From assembly GCA_030151135.1 (NCBI GenBank), contig JASLEQ010000004.1, forward strand, positions 1 through 7,895: a stretch of DNA of 7,895 nt. Direction: 5' to 3'. The DNA is from Candidatus Sulfotelmatobacter sp. (GTDB taxonomy: Bacteria; Acidobacteriota; Terriglobia; Terriglobales; SbA1). Numbering within the stretch: position 1 is the first letter of the stretch; every line of letters starts with the position of its first letter. The notes below the pieces were generated by a model. It did no database searches and was not told where the DNA came from. It worked only from the letters and a program-made list of their open reading frames with translations. Both the position numbers and the translations under genes were made by a program. Shown in pieces: positions 6,496 through 7,895 of this stretch.

Positions 6496-7776
6496 TTAGA
6501 GCTGAGCACGCTCCAGGCGTGGCGCGAGCGCTTGTACAAACCCGAGAGCTACCAGATAAGCCGTGCCGGCGAGAACAAAAACAGGAACGTAGGAACCGGT
6601 GTGTTGCAGAATGTAGCCGACCATCTTTGAGATGAACATTCCGCTGATTGTGCCGAGCAGGGTTCCAAATCCCACGACAGACGCGACTGCGCCTCGCGGG
6701 AACATGTCGGAAGCCAACGTATAAATGTTGGCCGACCATCCCTGATGCGCTCCGGCAGCAATGGCAACCAGGCAAACTGCGAACCACGCATTGGATGTTC
6801 GTGCCGCCAACATAATTGGAGTGACCGCGAGAGCACAAATGAGCATTGCTGTCTTTCGGCTGCGGTTGACCGCCCATCCTTTTTTAATCAAGGCAGAAGA
6901 GAGCCAGCCACCCCCGATGCTCCCGACGCTTGCACCGCTGTAGATCACGAAAAGCGGAAGCGCCATGCCTTTTAGATCGAGTCCCAAATTGCGGCTTAGG
7001 AAATCGGGCATCCAGAAAAGGTAGACAAACCAGATTGGATCGGTAAAAAACTTTCCCAGTCCGACGGCCCAGGCCTGGCGCAATCTGAGCATCGTCCTCC
7101 AGGGCACTGCAACTACGGTGGCTTCCTCTGTGTCGCTGCGAATAAGGGCTAACTCCAGCGCTGAAACGCGCTTGCTGTCTTCCGGACGCTGGTAAAAAAC
7201 GAGCCATGCCGCGATCCACAGCAATCCAAGAGCCCCGGTGCAGATAAATGCCATTCGCCAGCCGAATCGGAGTGTTAACCATGGAACGACAAGGGGTGTC
7301 ACGATCGCCCCGACGTTCGTGCCCGAGTTGAAAAGCCCGGTCGCCAGCGCTCGTTCTTTCTTCGGAAACCATTCGGCGACTGCCTTAATCGATGCCGGGA
7401 AGCTCCCAGCCTCGCCGATACCGAGACTGAATCGGGCGACAGCAAACTGAAAAACGGAAGTCGCTCCCGCATGCGCCATGGCTGAAATGCTCCAAAAGAG
7501 CACGGCGAGAGAGAATCCCTTGCGCGTTCCGATTCGATCGATCAACTTGCCGATAAAAAGCAGACTGGCCCCGTACGCCAGTTGAAATGCAACGACGATA
7601 TTGCTATAGCCTTCTTCGGTCCATCCCAGTTGTACCTGTAGGGTCGGTTTGAGCAGCCCGATGACCTGGCGGTCCATGTAATTGACCGAGGCAGCGAAAA
7701 AAAGGAGGGCGCAGATGAACCAGCGTACATTCCCAACATTCGCACCGGCCGTAGCGGATGGCGTGGAACTCGTCAT
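6496..7776 (-). CDS. MFS sugar-acid transporter, ExuT-like (anion:cation symporter family), carrier 2
   Basis: A 426-residue inner-membrane carrier, clearly paralogous to carrier 1. It has a hydrophilic 17-residue N-terminal tail and about 12 predicted helices. It shows VNYMDRQVIG (31-40), FQLAYGASLLF (64-74), the MFS motif A GKLIDRIGTRKG (76-87), GIGEAGSFPASIKAVAEWFPK (119-139), LFNSGTNVGA (148-157) and FTDPIWFVYLFWMP (244-257). These are hallmarks of hexuronate/galactonate-type symporters. It opens the - strand group and is separated from nagB by about 153 bases, so it may belong to its own transcript or lead the operon. No clear Shine-Dalgarno precedes ATG 7776. Cargo is probably a hexuronate or aldonate, and differences from carrier 1 suggest a different preferred acid. 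A plain MFS permease with other sugar-acid specificity cannot be excluded. Confidence 0.86.
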   Translation of the reverse strand: MTSSTPSATAGANVGNVRWFICALLFFAASVNYMDRQVIGLLKPTLQVQLGWTEEGYSNIVVAFQLAYGASLLFIGKLIDRIGTRKGFSLAVLFWSISAMAHAGATSVFQFAVARFSLGIGEAGSFPASIKAVAEWFPKKERALATGLFNSGTNVGAIVTPLVVPWLTLRFGWRMAFICTGALGLLWIAAWLVFYQRPEDSKRVSALELALIRSDTEEATVVAVPWRTMLRLRQAWAVGLGKFFTDPIWFVYLFWMPDFLSRNLGLDLKGMALPLFVIYSGASVGSIGGGWLSSALIKKGWAVNRSRKTAMLICALAVTPIMLAARTSNAWFAVCLVAIAAGAHQGWSANIYTLASDMFPRGAVASVVGFGTLLGTISGMFISKMVGYILQHTGSYVPVFVLAGTAYLVALGFVQALAPRLERAQL

Positions 7777-7895
7777 TGTTTTCAGAACTTGCGGGATTGC
7801 TGAGTGACTCTACCATGCTGCACTTTCAACCAATAAGATCTTCGTGGCTACGGGCTCTGTTGGCCGTAAGTCGAGATTCCAGGTATGGTTAACGA
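7777..7895. other. 5' region of carrier 2, no gene seen
   Basis: On the - strand this segment is the upstream region of carrier 2. A possible but poor promoter is TTGGTT with TAGAGT about 15 bases later, each partly matching consensus. A palindromic GTTAAC lies near the window edge (about 7887-7892). The + strand ATG at 7815 opens only 25 codons and lacks a ribosome binding site. Any regulator gene for the operon would lie beyond the edge. Confidence 0.3.

Noticed and set aside
6155..6877. 240-residue - strand ORF crossing from carrier 2 into nagB
   Set aside because: It runs out of frame through the 3' end of carrier 2 and the 5' part of nagB, both with clear family motifs, and has no recognisable domain. 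Only its internal SD-ATG near 6355 was kept as a finding.
7868..7886. CCAGGTATGG resembling a GntR-type (UxuR/ExuR) operator half site
   Set aside because: Only one GGTAT half is present with no symmetrical partner, so an operator cannot be supported.
1..7895. CRISPR arrays, tRNA/rRNA genes, insertion sequences, phage or defence genes
   Set aside because: No regularly spaced repeats, cloverleaf-like segments, transposase motifs or terminal inverted repeats were seen on reading; nearly all bases belong to metabolic genes.

Overview
The window is a bacterial sugar-acid catabolism locus. GC is moderate (roughly mid-50s percent by eye). Genes are densely packed, mannonate dehydratase is of the enolase-superfamily (ManD) type, and there are ExuT-like carriers and a palindromic intergenic repeat with TTCA/TGAA loops. 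Together these suggest a soil heterotroph, most likely an acidobacterium. That assignment is inference from protein style, not from a marker gene.

Layout. Bases 1-123 look like the 3' end of an unidentified + strand gene. Bases 124-276 are a leader region with a weak hairpin and an A/T-rich -10-like box. A two-gene + strand operon follows: a PfkB-family 2-keto-3-deoxygluconate kinase (277-1377) and, 12 bases later, KDPG aldolase (1390-2076). Facing it, with only 11 bases between the stop codons, is a five-gene - strand group. In transcription order it is: MFS carrier 2 (7776-6496), NagB-type glucosamine-6-phosphate deaminase (6342-5557), MFS carrier 1 (5535-4228), ManD mannonate dehydratase (4188-2980) and a short-chain dehydrogenase (2864-2088). 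Gaps in that group are about 153, 21, 39 and 115 bases. The 153-base gap holds a perfect TATAAT box, and the 115-base gap holds a hairpin-rich repeat.

How the genes fit together. The carriers would import hexuronate or a related sugar acid. The SDR could form D-mannonate from fructuronate, or act on a deoxy-ketogluconate. ManD dehydrates D-mannonate to 2-keto-3-deoxygluconate (KDG), KdgK phosphorylates KDG to KDPG, and Eda splits KDPG into pyruvate and glyceraldehyde-3-phosphate. The lower pathway from mannonate is therefore complete, but divided between two converging transcription units. No uronate isomerase, transcriptional regulator or polysaccharide lyase is present. NagB between the two carriers is the odd member and hints at a substrate containing both uronic acid and glucosamine.

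I found no convincing novel system. The points most worth checking are the nagB placement and its out-of-frame SD-ATG, the TTG start of manD, the uncertain SDR substrate, the divergence of the two carriers, and the repeat behind manD.
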